Positions 7,857-18,159 of a stretch of 64,000 nucleotides of DNA are shown here, in pieces. The DNA comes from Candidatus Pantoea deserta (GTDB lineage Bacteria > Pseudomonadota > Gammaproteobacteria > Enterobacterales > Enterobacteriaceae), in NCBI RefSeq assembly GCF_003813865.1, contig NZ_RMVG01000008.1, positions 124,001 to 188,000 of the forward strand, read 5' to 3'. Each line of letters starts with the position of its first letter. The first letter of the stretch is position 1. Under the pieces are notes generated by a model, which was not told where the DNA came from, did no database searches, and worked only from the letters and a program-made list of their open reading frames with translations. The translations under genes were made by a program, and so were the position numbers.

Positions 7857-10511
7857 ATGTTGTATAAGTTCCCGCTGACATCCGGCAATGTCACCCGCTT
7901 TTTTGTGATTTTTAATCTGGTGCTGCTGCTGGCGCTGGGCTTTATGGTGCATAACTCGGTCAACGCCTGGCTGATGGAAAAGCGCTATGCCATGACCGAT
8001 CTGGCGCGGGCGACGCAGAAGCGCATTGACGCCTACCGTTTCGCGACCTGGCAAATCTATGAAAATCTTGCCACCAGCGCGGCGGGAAGCCCGCCTGATA
8101 GCAGCCTGCAAGAAACCCGGCTGCGCCCGGACGTCTACTATCTGGAGAAAACCCGGCGCAAAACCGAAGCGCTGATTTTTGGTTCGCACGACAGCAGCAC
8201 GCTCGATATGACCCTGCGCATGTCGAACTACCTGGATACGCTGTGGGGCGCAGAGAATCCCACCTGGTCGATGTATTTCCTGAACGGTCAGGATAACAGC
8301 CTGATTATGATCTCGACGCTGCCGCTGAAGGATATGGCCACGCGCTATAAAGAGAGCGCTATCAGCTCGCTGGTAGACAGCCGTCGCGCCGAGATGCTGC
8401 AACAGGCCAACGCGCTGGACGAGCGCGAAAGTTTCTCGCCGCTGCGCCACTTCGCTTTTCAGAACGATCACTATTTTACGCTGCGCACCACCTTTAACCA
8501 GCCGGGCCATCTGGCCACGGTAGTGGCTTTCGATCTGCCGATCAACGATCTGATCCCGCAGAATATGCCGCTAGAGAATTTTCAGCTGCGTCAGGACGCG
8601 GCGCTGCCGGCCACTAACGACCAGGAAACAGGCGAAAGCACTCAGATTGCCATCGTGAATCCCGATCTGGAGATTGCCGCCACGCTGCCAAGCACGCCGC
8701 TACAGCTGGTGTACCGCGTGCCGCTGACCAGCCTGATGCTGGATACGCTGCATAATTTGCTGTGGCCGCTGCTGGTTAACCTGCTGCTGTTTTTGCTCTC
8801 TTTCGCCGGTATGACGCTGCTGCGTCAGCAGTCGCTGCGCCCCAGCGAAAACCAGAGCGCCGAGCTGGATTCGCTGCGCGTGCTGAATGAAGAGATTGTC
8901 GCCAGCCTGCCGGTTGGCCTGCTGGTGTATGACTTCGCCAGCAACCGCACCATTCTCAGCAACAAAATCGCAGAACATCTTTTGCCGCATCTGAATCTGC
9001 AAAAGATCATTAATATGTCTGACCAGCATCAGGGCGTCTTGCAGGCCACCATTAACAACGAAGTGTATGAGATTCGCCACGCCCGCAGCGTGCTGTCGCC
9101 CCATACGCAGCTGTTTTTGATGCGCGATCAGGATCGCGAGCTGCTGGTTAACAAAAAGCTGCAAAAGGCGCAGCAGGTGCTGGATCGCAACCACCAGATG
9201 CGGCAACAGCTGCTGCACAATCTTGGCCACGCGCTTAATCGCCCGCTGGAAAAAATGGTGGCGCAGCTGGTGCAGCTTAGCCAGCGCGATGAAGATGAAA
9301 CCGTGCTCGACGTGCTGGACGAGAGCCAGAGCCTGGCGCGGCTGGTGGACGACATCGTGCTGCTTAACCGACTGGAAGCGCATGACTGGTCGCCTGACGC
9401 CAGCGTGTTCAATCTGCAAGAGCTGCTGGATGAGATCGCGCTGGAAAGCCTGCCGCTGCTGCGTCGCAAAGGTCTGTCGCTGGTGGTGAACAATCAGCAA
9501 CCCAACGATGAGCAGCGCTTCGGCGACCGACGCGCGCTGCGCAAAGTGCTCGCGACGCTTATGCACTATGCGCTGACCACCACGCGCTGGGGCAAGATTT
9601 CGCTAACGGCAAGCGCCGACGAGGCGCGTCCGGATCGGCTGCTGATTGAGCTGGTCGATACCGGCGCAGGCTTGAGCGTTGACGAACTGGCGAACGTCGA
9701 TTTTCCTTTCCTTGGCGAAACCAGCCAGGATCGTTACGGTCAGGCGTCGGGCATGGCCTTTTTCCTGTGCAAACAGCTGTGTAAGCAGATGGGCGGCAGC
9801 CTCGACATTATCGCTAAAGCCGACATCGGCACGCGCTATAACATTCAGCTGCCGCTGGCGCTGGAGCCTCAGCCGGAAGAGAGAGAAGAAAAGCTGCTGG
9901 ACGGCGTCACCGCGCTGATTGAGATTGCCGTAGAGGACGTGCATAAAATCGTCTGTCGCCACCTTGAGAACTGGGGCGCTCGCTGCCTGACCCCTGAAGA
10001 ACGGCTGTCAGGCCAGGAACATGACGTACTGGTGACCGACGATCCCGCCAGGATGAGCGGCTGGGCGCTGCTGCTGGCGGAGGATGAGCTGGGTCATCAT
10101 GCGCTAAACGATCGGCAATACCGGGTCAACTTCAATCTCAGCAATGCGCTTCAGGATGCGCTGCTGGCCCTGATTGAGAAACAACTGGCCCATGATTCAA
10201 CGGAAGAGCATACAGAAGACGAGGAAATTACTCCGCTACTCAGCGGCGGCTATTTCCAGCTGTTTACCGAGACAGTACCGCCTGATGTAAAGAGACTGTA
10301 TACTGAGTCAGCGGAAAAGGACTACGCCATGCTTGCTCAGACAGCGCATCGCCTGAAAGGCGTGTTTGCCATGCTTAACCTGACGCCGGGTAAACAGCTT
10401 TGTGAAGAGTTAGAACTGCACATCAAAGCATGTGACGATTCAAACATTACAAATACCACCAGTAACATTGACGCTTACGTCAATGAACTGCTGCAGCAAG
10501 GTAACCAATAA
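7857..10511 (+). CDS. rcsD: RcsD, phosphotransfer protein of the Rcs phosphorelay
   Basis: Inner-membrane intermediate that passes phosphate from RcsC to RcsB. Two membrane segments (about residues 13-37 and 290-318) flank a periplasmic domain. A degenerate histidine-kinase-like region follows, then the ABL domain, then a C-terminal HPt domain whose phosphoaccepting histidine is H831 in TAHRLKGVFAMLNL. Length 884 aa against 890 in E. coli. It starts 20 bp after the MFS gene and its stop is one base before the rcsB ATG, so rcsD-rcsB is an operon. The kinase-like centre (LGHALNRPLEKMV) keeps a histidine but is not expected to be catalytic. Confidence 0.96.
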   Translation: MLYKFPLTSGNVTRFFVIFNLVLLLALGFMVHNSVNAWLMEKRYAMTDLARATQKRIDAYRFATWQIYENLATSAAGSPPDSSLQETRLRPDVYYLEKTRRKTEALIFGSHDSSTLDMTLRMSNYLDTLWGAENPTWSMYFLNGQDNSLIMISTLPLKDMATRYKESAISSLVDSRRAEMLQQANALDERESFSPLRHFAFQNDHYFTLRTTFNQPGHLATVVAFDLPINDLIPQNMPLENFQLRQDAALPATNDQETGESTQIAIVNPDLEIAATLPSTPLQLVYRVPLTSLMLDTLHNLLWPLLVNLLLFLLSFAGMTLLRQQSLRPSENQSAELDSLRVLNEEIVASLPVGLLVYDFASNRTILSNKIAEHLLPHLNLQKIINMSDQHQGVLQATINNEVYEIRHARSVLSPHTQLFLMRDQDRELLVNKKLQKAQQVLDRNHQMRQQLLHNLGHALNRPLEKMVAQLVQLSQRDEDETVLDVLDESQSLARLVDDIVLLNRLEAHDWSPDASVFNLQELLDEIALESLPLLRRKGLSLVVNNQQPNDEQRFGDRRALRKVLATLMHYALTTTRWGKISLTASADEARPDRLLIELVDTGAGLSVDELANVDFPFLGETSQDRYGQASGMAFFLCKQLCKQMGGSLDIIAKADIGTRYNIQLPLALEPQPEEREEKLLDGVTALIEIAVEDVHKIVCRHLENWGARCLTPEERLSGQEHDVLVTDDPARMSGWALLLAEDELGHHALNDRQYRVNFNLSNALQDALLALIEKQLAHDSTEEHTEDEEITPLLSGGYFQLFTETVPPDVKRLYTESAEKDYAMLAQTAHRLKGVFAMLNLTPGKQLCEELELHIKACDDSNITNTTSNIDAYVNELLQQGNQ

Positions 10512-10512
10512 G

Positions 10513-11163
10513 ATGAATAACTTAAATGTAATTATTGCCGATGACCATCCAATTGTTCTTTTCGGTATCCGAAAGTCTCTGGAACAAATTGAATGGGTCA
10601 ACGTTGTAGGTGAGTTCGAAGACTCAACAGCACTGATTAACAGCCTGTCAAAACTTGATGCTAACGTCCTGATCACCGATCTCTCTATGCCGGGTGAGAA
10701 ATATGGCGATGGCATCACGTTGATTAAGTACATTAAACGCCACTACCCGGATCTGTCGATTATCGTTCTGACCATGAACAATAACCCGGCTATCCTCAGC
10801 GCCGTGCTGGATCTGGACATCGAAGGCATCGTCCTGAAACAGGGCGCGCCGACCGATCTGCCGAAAGCGCTGGCCGCGCTGCAAAAAGGCAAAAAGTACA
10901 CGCCGGAAAGCGTGGCGAAGCTGCTGGAGAAAATCAGTGCCGGTGGTTACGGCGATAAGCGTCTGTCGCCGAAAGAGAGTGAAGTCCTGCGTCTGTTCGC
11001 GGAAGGTTTCCTGGTAACGGAAATTGCCAAAAAACTGAACCGCAGCATCAAAACCATCAGCAGCCAGAAGAAGTCGGCGATGATGAAACTGGGCGTGGAT
11101 AACGACATCGCTCTGCTGAACTACCTGTCGTCAGTCAGCGCCACTCAGGTGGACAAAGAGTAA
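10513..11163 (+). CDS. rcsB: RcsB, response regulator of capsule, motility and stress genes
   Basis: Transcription factor of the NarL/LuxR class, 216 aa as in E. coli. The receiver domain carries acidic residues D10/D11, phosphoacceptor D56 in ITDLSMPG, T87 and K109. A LuxR-type helix-turn-helix covers about 148-205 (LSPKESEVLRLF, SIKTISSQKKSAMMKLG). The start at 10513 is one base after the rcsD stop; an upstream in-frame start inside rcsD would add 27 unlike residues. RcsB acts as a homodimer or with RcsA, and in plant-associated Erwiniaceae controls exopolysaccharide and motility (family knowledge). A terminator follows the stop. Confidence 0.97.
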   Translation: MNNLNVIIADDHPIVLFGIRKSLEQIEWVNVVGEFEDSTALINSLSKLDANVLITDLSMPGEKYGDGITLIKYIKRHYPDLSIIVLTMNNNPAILSAVLDLDIEGIVLKQGAPTDLPKALAALQKGKKYTPESVAKLLEKISAGGYGDKRLSPKESEVLRLFAEGFLVTEIAKKLNRSIKTISSQKKSAMMKLGVDNDIALLNYLSSVSATQVDKE

Positions 11164-11172
11164 TTACCGGTC

Positions 11173-11200
11173 AGGCGGCGCTGTCGCGCCGCCTCCTTTT
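11173..11200 (+). terminator. rcsB rho-independent terminator
   Basis: A perfect 8-bp stem AGGCGGCG/CGCCGCCT with loop CTGTCG lies 9 bases after the rcsB stop, followed by CCTTTT. It separates the convergent rcsB and rcsC genes. Confidence 0.75.
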
Positions 11201-11203
11201 CTT

Positions 11204-14056
11204 CTACCCTTCCCGCGCTTTTCTCACTCGCTCGGCGTAAACGGCCAGCGTAGTTTTCAATACATCCAGCGTAACCGGCTTCGACAAACAGTTATCCATA
11301 CCGGCTTCCATACAGCGTTGTTTCTCTTCCGCCAGCGCGTTTGCCGTGACGCCGATTACCGGGAACACGTGACCAAGCTGGCGCAGGCGCTGTGTCAGAC
11401 GATAACCATCCATATTGGGCATATTGACATCGCTGAGCACAATGTCGATCTCGCTGCGGCTGATCACGTTCAGCGCATCGACGCCGTCCTGCGCGGTTTT
11501 CACCTGATAGCCTAGCGTGCCAAGCTGCTCCGACAGCAGCATGCGGTTGATAGGATGATCGTCGACAATCAGGATCATAATATCGTCGTTGCTGATCACC
11601 TCTTCGGTCGGCACCGGCAGCGCCAGGCTTGCTGCGGTATCGCTCTGAATATCGATGCGGTAGATGCGCGCCAGCAGGGTCGGCAGCTCATGCAGCGAAG
11701 CGGTGCTGTGCACCCAGCGTCCCGGCGCGATTTCACGCGGCATATCAATATGCGCGCCGCTGAACTCAATCACCGCGCGCAGCGGCTGCTCGGTTTCCTG
11801 CTCATAGTCGGTGAGTAACACGTCGTCGCTGCCTGCCGCGCCCCTGTAAGGCAGCGCCTGAATCCCCTGCTGATGCAGATCGCGCGTAATAAAGTCGGCG
11901 AGATAGTCGTTACGCATATCGATCCAGATGTTTTTTTCATGCAGCCCGTCGAGCAGCGGCGGCGCGGGCTGCTGGCCGTTATAGATGGGGATGCGCACGA
12001 TAAACTGGCTGCCCATGCCCGGCTCGGAATCCACCTCGATATCGCCATCCATCATATTGGTCAGCTTTTCACAAATCGCCAGGCCCAGCCCGGTGCCCTG
12101 AAAGTTGCGCTGTACGCCGTTGCCCACCTGGAAGAAGGGGTCAAACAGACGCGTAATCTCTCTGGCCGGGATCCCCACGCCGGTATCCCGAATGCGAAAC
12201 GCCAGATAGCCCTCTTTGACATAGGCGTGCAGGATAATGCAGCCGGTATGCGTGAACTTAATCGCGTTATTCAGCAGGTTGGAGATGACCTGCTGTAGCC
12301 GCAGCGGATCGCCGTCCAGCGCCAGCGGCACGTCATGTTCGATAAAGCAGTAGAGCGTGAGCCGCTTTTTCATGACCAGTGACAGATAGTTGCCGGCGAT
12401 ATGCGTAATCACCTCGCGCGGCGAGAAAGGACGCGGCTCGATTTTCAGCTGTTCGGATTCGATTTTCGAGAAATCGAGGATGTCGCTGATGATTTTTAAC
12501 AGCAGGCTCGACGAGTTATTCATCGCCGTCACCAGCGAATCGACGCCTTTCGGCAGCTGTTTGGTCTGAAGCAGATCAAGGTTGCCGATAATGCCGTACA
12601 GCGGGGTGCGCAGTTCGTGGCTTACGGTCGCCAGGAACATCGATTTTGACTGGCTGGCCTGTTCCGCCGCCTGCGCCATCTCCTGTAGCGACTGCTCCAT
12701 ACGCACGCGCGCGGAGACGTCCACCAGCACGCAGATAGCCACATTCTCATTACGATAGCGCGAATGGACAAAGCTAATTTGCAGGTTGGTATTGGTGCCG
12801 GTCAGCACATCGACAAAGTTGACCTGCTGGCCGCCGATGATTTCGTTGAGGCGCTGGCGATCTTCCTGCGTCAGCAGCGTCAGGTAGTTATGCGCCAGCT
12901 CATTGCTCAGAATATTGGTGCCGTCGCTGGTGCGCAGAATACAGATCCCCACCGGCGCTGACGCCACGATTTTGCGGTTGAACTGCTCGTGCTCTTCCAG
13001 CCGGTGCGCATTCTCTTCCGCAGGCAAAAACATCCGGCGTTCAAACAGCCAGGCCAGGGTAAAGAGCAGGATGGCGCTTAACAGATTGAGCAGTAGCGCA
13101 TTGATAATCATCAGCTTGAGCTGATCGACCAGCACGCTGGTCGAAACCGACCAGACCACATTCAGATCCGACGGCGGCAGCGGTTTTTTCAGCACCAGCT
13201 GGCGATAGCCGTCGAGATAGCCGAACCAGGTTTTATCGTCCGGCAGATTCGCCAGCGAGAAACCGGCGCCGCCGCGCCGCGACGTCAGCAGCGGGCGATT
13301 ATTTTCATCCGTAATGGTGGCGACCACCGGCAGGCTGCCCGGCTGGATAAACTCATCCAGCCGAATATTCTGCTCAACGCCCAGCAGCGCCTGAAGTTTA
13401 TTGGCGACATAGACCGGCATCATCATGTAAAAGGTGCCGACGCCGGGCTGCGTGCTGGCGTTGACCCAGTAAAGCGGATTGCGCCGCTCTTCATCGTTGC
13501 CGTTGCGATAGCCAAGCACCCGCTCGCGCAGCGCTTTCAGACTGCGCTCGCGATCGACATTGCTGCTGCCGATAGTGAAGTCCGCCAGACACTGACTCTC
13601 GCCGCCAATAAAGAACACGCGATTCAGCTCGTAGGCCGAGGCGAAATTGCTTTTCCAGTAGTTGATGTAGTAGCTGAGCGAATCGAGGGAATTGCGCCAG
13701 GTGTTGCTCATCGACGAGCAGTCGCCGTCAGAAAACAGCGGGGTAAACTGCGGCAGCGTCGATTTGCCCGGCATCACGCCCTTGAGCATATCAAGACCGC
13801 TGCTGGTGCTGGTCAGCCGGTTTTCTGTGATGTATTTCAGCTCGCGCATGACGTCGGCAGAGTGCCGCACATACCATTCAGCCTGACCGTAGTTGCTGGC
13901 AAACTCCTGCCGGACGCTGTTTTCTTTGTCATGCAGCACGCTGATGATAAAAAACGTCGTCAGCACCGCGCCCAGCGTCCACAGCAGCAGCGCCAGCGCG
14001 CGGAACAGGTAGCGTGAGATACGCAGCGTGGTTCGGAAAGAGACCAGATATTTCAA
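11204..14056 (-). CDS. rcsC: RcsC, hybrid sensor histidine kinase
   Basis: Inner-membrane kinase at the top of the Rcs phosphorelay; 950 aa against 949 in E. coli. Two membrane spans (about 15-40 and 312-336) flank a periplasmic domain, then a PAS-like region, then the kinase core. The autophosphorylated histidine is H480 in ATVSHELRTPLYGIIGNL. The ATPase N and G boxes follow (NLLNNAIKFTH, DTGVGIP, GTGLGLAI). The RcsC-specific ABL region precedes a C-terminal receiver with phosphoacceptor D876 in VLSDVNMPNMDG. It is convergent with rcsB and separate from the rcsDB transcript, as in E. coli. Confidence 0.97.
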   Translation of the reverse strand: MKYLVSFRTTLRISRYLFRALALLLWTLGAVLTTFFIISVLHDKENSVRQEFASNYGQAEWYVRHSADVMRELKYITENRLTSTSSGLDMLKGVMPGKSTLPQFTPLFSDGDCSSMSNTWRNSLDSLSYYINYWKSNFASAYELNRVFFIGGESQCLADFTIGSSNVDRERSLKALRERVLGYRNGNDEERRNPLYWVNASTQPGVGTFYMMMPVYVANKLQALLGVEQNIRLDEFIQPGSLPVVATITDENNRPLLTSRRGGAGFSLANLPDDKTWFGYLDGYRQLVLKKPLPPSDLNVVWSVSTSVLVDQLKLMIINALLLNLLSAILLFTLAWLFERRMFLPAEENAHRLEEHEQFNRKIVASAPVGICILRTSDGTNILSNELAHNYLTLLTQEDRQRLNEIIGGQQVNFVDVLTGTNTNLQISFVHSRYRNENVAICVLVDVSARVRMEQSLQEMAQAAEQASQSKSMFLATVSHELRTPLYGIIGNLDLLQTKQLPKGVDSLVTAMNNSSSLLLKIISDILDFSKIESEQLKIEPRPFSPREVITHIAGNYLSLVMKKRLTLYCFIEHDVPLALDGDPLRLQQVISNLLNNAIKFTHTGCIILHAYVKEGYLAFRIRDTGVGIPAREITRLFDPFFQVGNGVQRNFQGTGLGLAICEKLTNMMDGDIEVDSEPGMGSQFIVRIPIYNGQQPAPPLLDGLHEKNIWIDMRNDYLADFITRDLHQQGIQALPYRGAAGSDDVLLTDYEQETEQPLRAVIEFSGAHIDMPREIAPGRWVHSTASLHELPTLLARIYRIDIQSDTAASLALPVPTEEVISNDDIMILIVDDHPINRMLLSEQLGTLGYQVKTAQDGVDALNVISRSEIDIVLSDVNMPNMDGYRLTQRLRQLGHVFPVIGVTANALAEEKQRCMEAGMDNCLSKPVTLDVLKTTLAVYAERVRKAREG

Positions 14057-14167
14057 GGGAAACTCACTACGGCAAGGTTAAGGGCGGGCTGGCTTCAGGA
14101 TGCTCATTACACTAGCTTTATCAGGCAAGAAAAGCCAGTCAGCTTCTGCGCTTAGCGAGCCGCGCCG

Positions 14168-14206
14168 CAAAAAGCGACGGCAGGTCGGGTCGCCCTTTCC
14201 TGCCGT
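14168..14206 (-). terminator. gyrA terminator
   Basis: A perfect 8-bp stem (ACGGCAGG/CCTGCCGT) encloses a 14-base loop about 50 bases beyond the gyrA stop. On the gyrA strand it is followed by CGCTTTTTGC, which is a short U-tract. Confidence 0.65.
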
Positions 14207-14256
14207 AAAAATCAGTGCCGCCTTCCGTGGCGGCGTTGGCCTGACGCGTCGAGGAA

Positions 14257-16896
14257 TTACTCCTCTTCGTCCGCCTCAGGCGCGTCGTCTTCAGCGTCCA
14301 CTTCCGGCGCGATGTCTTCTTCGCCTTCCGCTACGCTGCCGTCGATGGCGTCCAGCTCTTCCTCTTCCACCGGCTCCGCAACGCGTTGCAGGCCGACCAC
14401 GTTCTCATCTTCCGCGGTACGGATCAGGATAACGCCCTGCGTGTTACGACCTACAATGCTTACCTCGGAGACGCGGGTACGAACCAGCGTCCCGGCATCG
14501 GTAATCATCATGATCTGATCGCTGTCGACCACCTGCACCGCGCCGATCACCGGTCCGTTACGCTCGGTCACTTTGATCGAGATAACGCCCTGCGTCGCAC
14601 GCGAACGGGTTGGGTACTCGCTAATCGCGGTGCGCTTGCCGTAGCCGTTCTGCGTCACGGTAAGGATGGCGCCCTCTTCGCGCGGCACGATCAGCGATAC
14701 AACGCGATCGCCTTCCGCCAGCTTGATGCCGCGCACGCCTGAGGCGGTGCGGCCCATGGCGCGGACGGCGCTTTCTGCAAAGCGCACCACTTTACCGGCC
14801 TGAGAGAACAGCATCGCTTCGTCGTTGCCGTTGGTCAGCGCTACGCCGATCAGCTCGTCATCTTCACGCAGGTTCACGGCGATAATGCCCGCGCTGCGCG
14901 GACGACTGAACTCCTGAAGCGCCGTTTTCTTCACGGTGCCGCTGGCGGTCGCCATAAAGATATTGAAGCCTTCGGTGTATTCACGCACCGGCAGAATAGC
15001 GGTGATGCGCTCGTCAGGCTGTAGCGGCAGCAGGTTAACAATCGGCCGACCACGCGCGCCACGGCTCGCTTCCGGCAGCTGATAGACCTTCATCCAGTAG
15101 AGACGGCCGCGGCTGGAGAAGCAGAGGATGGTATCGTGGGTGTTGGCCACCAGCAGACGATCGATAAAGTCTTCGTCTTTGGTGCGCGCTGCCGACTTGC
15201 CTTTGCCGCCGCGGCGCTGCGCTTCATAATCAGACAGCGGCTGATATTTCACGTAGCCCTGATGCGACAGCGTGACCACCACATCCTGCTGGTTAATCAG
15301 GTCTTCAATATTGATGTCGGCGCTGTTGGCGGTGATCTCGGTGCGACGGTTATCGCCAAACTGGTCGCGCATGGCGATCAGCTCTTCACGGATCACTTCC
15401 ATCAGACGCTCGGCGTTCATCAGGATATTCAGCAGCTCGGCAATCTGCTCCAGCAGCTCTTTGTACTCATCGAGCAGTTTTTCATGCTCAAGGCCGGTGA
15501 GCTTTTGCAGACGCAGGTCGAGGATCGCCTGCGCCTGCTGTTCGGTCAGGTAATACTGGCCGTCGCGGATGCCGAACTCTTCGTCCAGCCACTCCGGACG
15601 CGCGGCGTCATTGCCCGCGCGCTCCAGCATGGCGGCGACGTTGCCCAGCTCCCACGACTGCGCCAGCAGGCCCGCTTTCGCTTCTGCCGGATTAGGCGCG
15701 CGGCGGATCAGCTCGATGATGGGATCGATGTTAGCCAGCGCAATCGCCAGGCCTTCAAGGATGTGCGCGCGATCGCGCGCTTTGCGCAGTTCAAAAATGG
15801 TGCGGCGCGTCACGACTTCACGACGATGACGAACGAAGGCCTCAAGGATCTCCTTCAGCGTCATGATCTTCGGCTGGCCCTGATGCAGCGCCACCATGTT
15901 GATGCCGAACGACACCTGCAACTGCGTCAGCGAGTAGAGGTTGTTGAGCACCACCTCGCCGACCGCATCGCGCTTCACTTCGATCACGATGCGCATGCCG
16001 TCTTTGTCTGACTCATCGCGCAGCGCGCTGATGCCCTCGACGCGCTTCTCTTTTACCAGTTCCGCGATTTTCTCGATCAGGCGCGCTTTGTTGACCTGAT
16101 AGGGGATCTCGTGCACCACGATGGTTTCGCGGCCGGTTTTGGCATCGGTTTCCACTTCGCCGCGCGCGCGGATATAGATCTTGCCGCGTCCGGTGCGGTA
16201 CGCCTCTTCAATGCCGCGACGGCCATTGATAATCGCCGCCGTCGGGAAGTCCGGACCGGGGATGTGCTCCATCAGCCCTTCGACGCTAATGTCTTCATCG
16301 TCGATATAGGCGAGGCAGCCGTTAATCACTTCCGTCAGGTTGTGCGGCGGAATATTGGTCGCCATCCCTACGGCGATACCGGAAGAACCGTTCACCAGCA
16401 GGTTAGGGATTTTGGTCGGCAGAACTTCAGGGATCTGCTCGGTGCCGTCATAGTTCGGAACGAAGTCGACGGTCTCTTTTTCCAGGTCAGCCAGCAAATC
16501 GTGCGCGATACGCGACATACGTACTTCGGTATAACGCATCGCCGCGGCGGAGTCGCCGTCGACGGAGCCGAAGTTACCCTGTCCGTCCACCAGCATGTAA
16601 CGCAGGGAGAAAGGCTGAGCCATGCGGACGATGGTATCGTAAACGGCGGAATCCCCGTGCGGGTGATATTTACCGATAACGTCACCGACCACACGGGCGG
16701 ATTTCTTATAGGGTTTGTTCCAGTCGTTACCCAGTTCGCTCATCGCGTAGAGCACGCGGCGGTGGACAGGCTTCAGGCCGTCACGAACATCGGGTAAGGC
16801 TCGGCCAACGATGACCGACATGGCGTAATCGAGATAGGAGCTTTTTAACTCTTCTTCGATATTGACCGGTGTAATTTCTCTTGCAAGGTCGCTCAT
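14257..16896 (-). CDS. gyrA: DNA gyrase subunit A
   Basis: Breakage-reunion subunit of the A2B2 gyrase that introduces negative supercoils. The catalytic tyrosine is Y122 (AAMRYTEVR). The quinolone-determining region keeps the sensitive-type residues S83 and D87 (GDSAVYD at 81-87). The GyrA-box QRRGGKG needed for DNA wrapping lies in the C-terminal beta-pinwheel domain, near residue 560. The protein ends in a long acidic tail rich in Glu and Asp. Length 879 aa against 875. It is monocistronic and divergent from ubiG, with a recognisable promoter 45 bases upstream. Confidence 0.98.
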   Translation of the reverse strand: MSDLAREITPVNIEEELKSSYLDYAMSVIVGRALPDVRDGLKPVHRRVLYAMSELGNDWNKPYKKSARVVGDVIGKYHPHGDSAVYDTIVRMAQPFSLRYMLVDGQGNFGSVDGDSAAAMRYTEVRMSRIAHDLLADLEKETVDFVPNYDGTEQIPEVLPTKIPNLLVNGSSGIAVGMATNIPPHNLTEVINGCLAYIDDEDISVEGLMEHIPGPDFPTAAIINGRRGIEEAYRTGRGKIYIRARGEVETDAKTGRETIVVHEIPYQVNKARLIEKIAELVKEKRVEGISALRDESDKDGMRIVIEVKRDAVGEVVLNNLYSLTQLQVSFGINMVALHQGQPKIMTLKEILEAFVRHRREVVTRRTIFELRKARDRAHILEGLAIALANIDPIIELIRRAPNPAEAKAGLLAQSWELGNVAAMLERAGNDAARPEWLDEEFGIRDGQYYLTEQQAQAILDLRLQKLTGLEHEKLLDEYKELLEQIAELLNILMNAERLMEVIREELIAMRDQFGDNRRTEITANSADINIEDLINQQDVVVTLSHQGYVKYQPLSDYEAQRRGGKGKSAARTKDEDFIDRLLVANTHDTILCFSSRGRLYWMKVYQLPEASRGARGRPIVNLLPLQPDERITAILPVREYTEGFNIFMATASGTVKKTALQEFSRPRSAGIIAVNLREDDELIGVALTNGNDEAMLFSQAGKVVRFAESAVRAMGRTASGVRGIKLAEGDRVVSLIVPREEGAILTVTQNGYGKRTAISEYPTRSRATQGVISIKVTERNGPVIGAVQVVDSDQIMMITDAGTLVRTRVSEVSIVGRNTQGVILIRTAEDENVVGLQRVAEPVEEEELDAIDGSVAEGEEDIAPEVDAEDDAPEADEEE

Positions 16897-16941
16897 GGAG
16901 CCGCTTTCCCTCTACATATGCCCGGATTTTAAAGGTGCGAA

Positions 16942-16970
16942 AGTATATCACACCCCAGCCCGCTGGTGAA
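16942..16970 (-). promoter_or_regulatory. gyrA promoter
   Basis: Reading toward gyrA: TTCACC, a 17-base spacer, then TATACT, with a probable start about 40 bases before the ATG. The -10 matches the consensus at five of six positions. E. coli gyrA transcription rises when supercoiling falls; the same is likely here but is not visible in sequence. Confidence 0.5.
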
Positions 16971-17073
16971 CGTTAACCACCGTTTTCACGCGCTTTTCCT
17001 GTTGCCTGAAAGGTGCGTCCGGGCGCAATAAGCGTTTATACTTAGTCAACATTTTGTCTGGAGTAATGATTCA

Positions 17074-17802
17074 ATGAATGCACAACCGCAGGAAACGCAG
17101 CCCAACGTCGATGCGCAGGAGATCGCTAAGTTTGAGGCCGTTGCTTCACGCTGGTGGGATCTGGAGGGCGAGTTTAAGCCGCTGCACCGCATTAACCCGC
17201 TGCGACTGGGCTTTATCGCGCAGCACAGCAACGGGCTGTTCGGCAAAAAAGTGCTGGACGTCGGCTGCGGCGGGGGCATCCTGGCGGAGAGTATGGCGCG
17301 GGAAGGCGCAGAGGTGACCGGGCTGGATATGGGAGCGGAACCGCTACAGGTCGCGCGCCTGCACGCGCTGGAAAATGGCGTAACGCTCGACTACGTGCAG
17401 CAGACGGTGGAAGACCACGCGGAGGCCTTTGCCGGCCAGTATGATGTGGTGACCTGTATGGAGATGCTGGAGCACGTGCCGGATCCGCGTTCGGTGGTTC
17501 ATGCCTGCGCCCGTCTGGTGAAGCCGGGCGGCGAAGTGTTCTTCTCTACCATTAACCGTAATCCCAAAGCCTGGCTGATGGCGGTGTTTGGCGCGGAATA
17601 TGTGCTGCGCATGGTGCCGCGCGGTACGCACGACGTGAAGAAGTTTATCCGCCCTTCCGAGCTGCTGGGCTGGGTCGACGAGACCGCGCTGCGCGAGCAG
17701 CACATCACCGGCCTGCACTACAACCCGCTGACCAACGCCTTTCGTCTGGGCCGCGGCGTTGATGTGAACTACATGGTGCATACCCGCCACGTTAAAAAGT
17801 AA
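17074..17802 (+). CDS. ubiG: UbiG, O-methyltransferase of ubiquinone synthesis
   Basis: SAM-dependent methyltransferase performing both O-methylations of ubiquinone synthesis, including the last step. SAM motif [12 protein letters not shown] is at 60-70 and the post-motif acidic residue is in GLDMG near 87. The MEMLEHV and KPGG segments are typical of class I methyltransferases. Length 242 aa against 240. The start is an ATG with GGAGTAA 8 bases upstream. A TATACT hexamer at 17037-17042 may be the -10; no good -35 is seen. Product supports quinone supply for complex I, encoded 9 kb away. Confidence 0.96.
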   Translation: MNAQPQETQPNVDAQEIAKFEAVASRWWDLEGEFKPLHRINPLRLGFIAQHSNGLFGKKVLDVGCGGGILAESMAREGAEVTGLDMGAEPLQVARLHALENGVTLDYVQQTVEDHAEAFAGQYDVVTCMEMLEHVPDPRSVVHACARLVKPGGEVFFSTINRNPKAWLMAVFGAEYVLRMVPRGTHDVKKFIRPSELLGWVDETALREQHITGLHYNPLTNAFRLGRGVDVNYMVHTRHVKK

Positions 17803-18102
17803 TCTCTCCGGCGCGCAGGCTCGCTGCGCGTCGGCCTTCCCCTGCCCGCCCGCTTTTTGCTCTTCTGCCGCTTCGCCGCTAGTCGGTTGTCGGGAAAAAA
17901 CACAACGGTGTGCGAAAAATCAGCGGTCGATCAAAATCTGCAATTTTTTAGCGCGGCAGTTGACACGCGATCGGGCCTTATAAGTCGCGGGGTTAAGAAA
18001 TTTCGCACAAAATACAAGTCCCATAGCCATCATTTTTCTGTCTTGTTATCTGCCGTCAGGACACTAGAATAACCTCCATATTGTTACCTAATCTCTCCCG
18101 AC

Positions 18103-18118
18103 CCCCAATATATAGTGT
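18103..18118 (+). promoter_or_regulatory. NrdR box
   Basis: CCCCAATATATAGTGT matches the 16-bp NrdR palindrome (ACACWATATATWGTGT) at 14 positions. A weak half-conserved partner may start at 18073, about three helical turns away, which is the usual spacing of paired NrdR boxes. NrdR is the ATP/dATP-sensing repressor of ribonucleotide reductase operons. Confidence 0.7.
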
Positions 18119-18127
18119 TTATCCACA
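18119..18127 (+). promoter_or_regulatory. DnaA box 1 (consensus)
   Basis: TTATCCACA, an exact match to the high-affinity DnaA box, directly adjoining the NrdR box. Confidence 0.75.
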
Positions 18128-18130
18128 GAA

Positions 18131-18139
18131 TTATTCACA
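18131..18139 (+). promoter_or_regulatory. DnaA box 2
   Basis: TTATTCACA, one mismatch from the strongest DnaA box and within the general TTWTNCACA consensus; 12 bases after box 1 and in the same orientation. Confidence 0.65.
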
Positions 18140-18150
18140 TTGAATAACCC

Positions 18151-18159
18151 TGTGAATAA
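18151..18159 (-). promoter_or_regulatory. DnaA box 3
   Basis: TGTGAATAA on the plus strand, that is TTATTCACA in reverse orientation, 40 bases before the nrdA ATG. With boxes 1 and 2 it forms a three-site cluster. Confidence 0.6.

Noticed and set aside
17960..17984. TTGACA followed by TATAAG as an nrdA promoter
   Set aside because: The spacer is only 13 bases, too short for sigma-70; a better spaced pair lies at 18043-18070.
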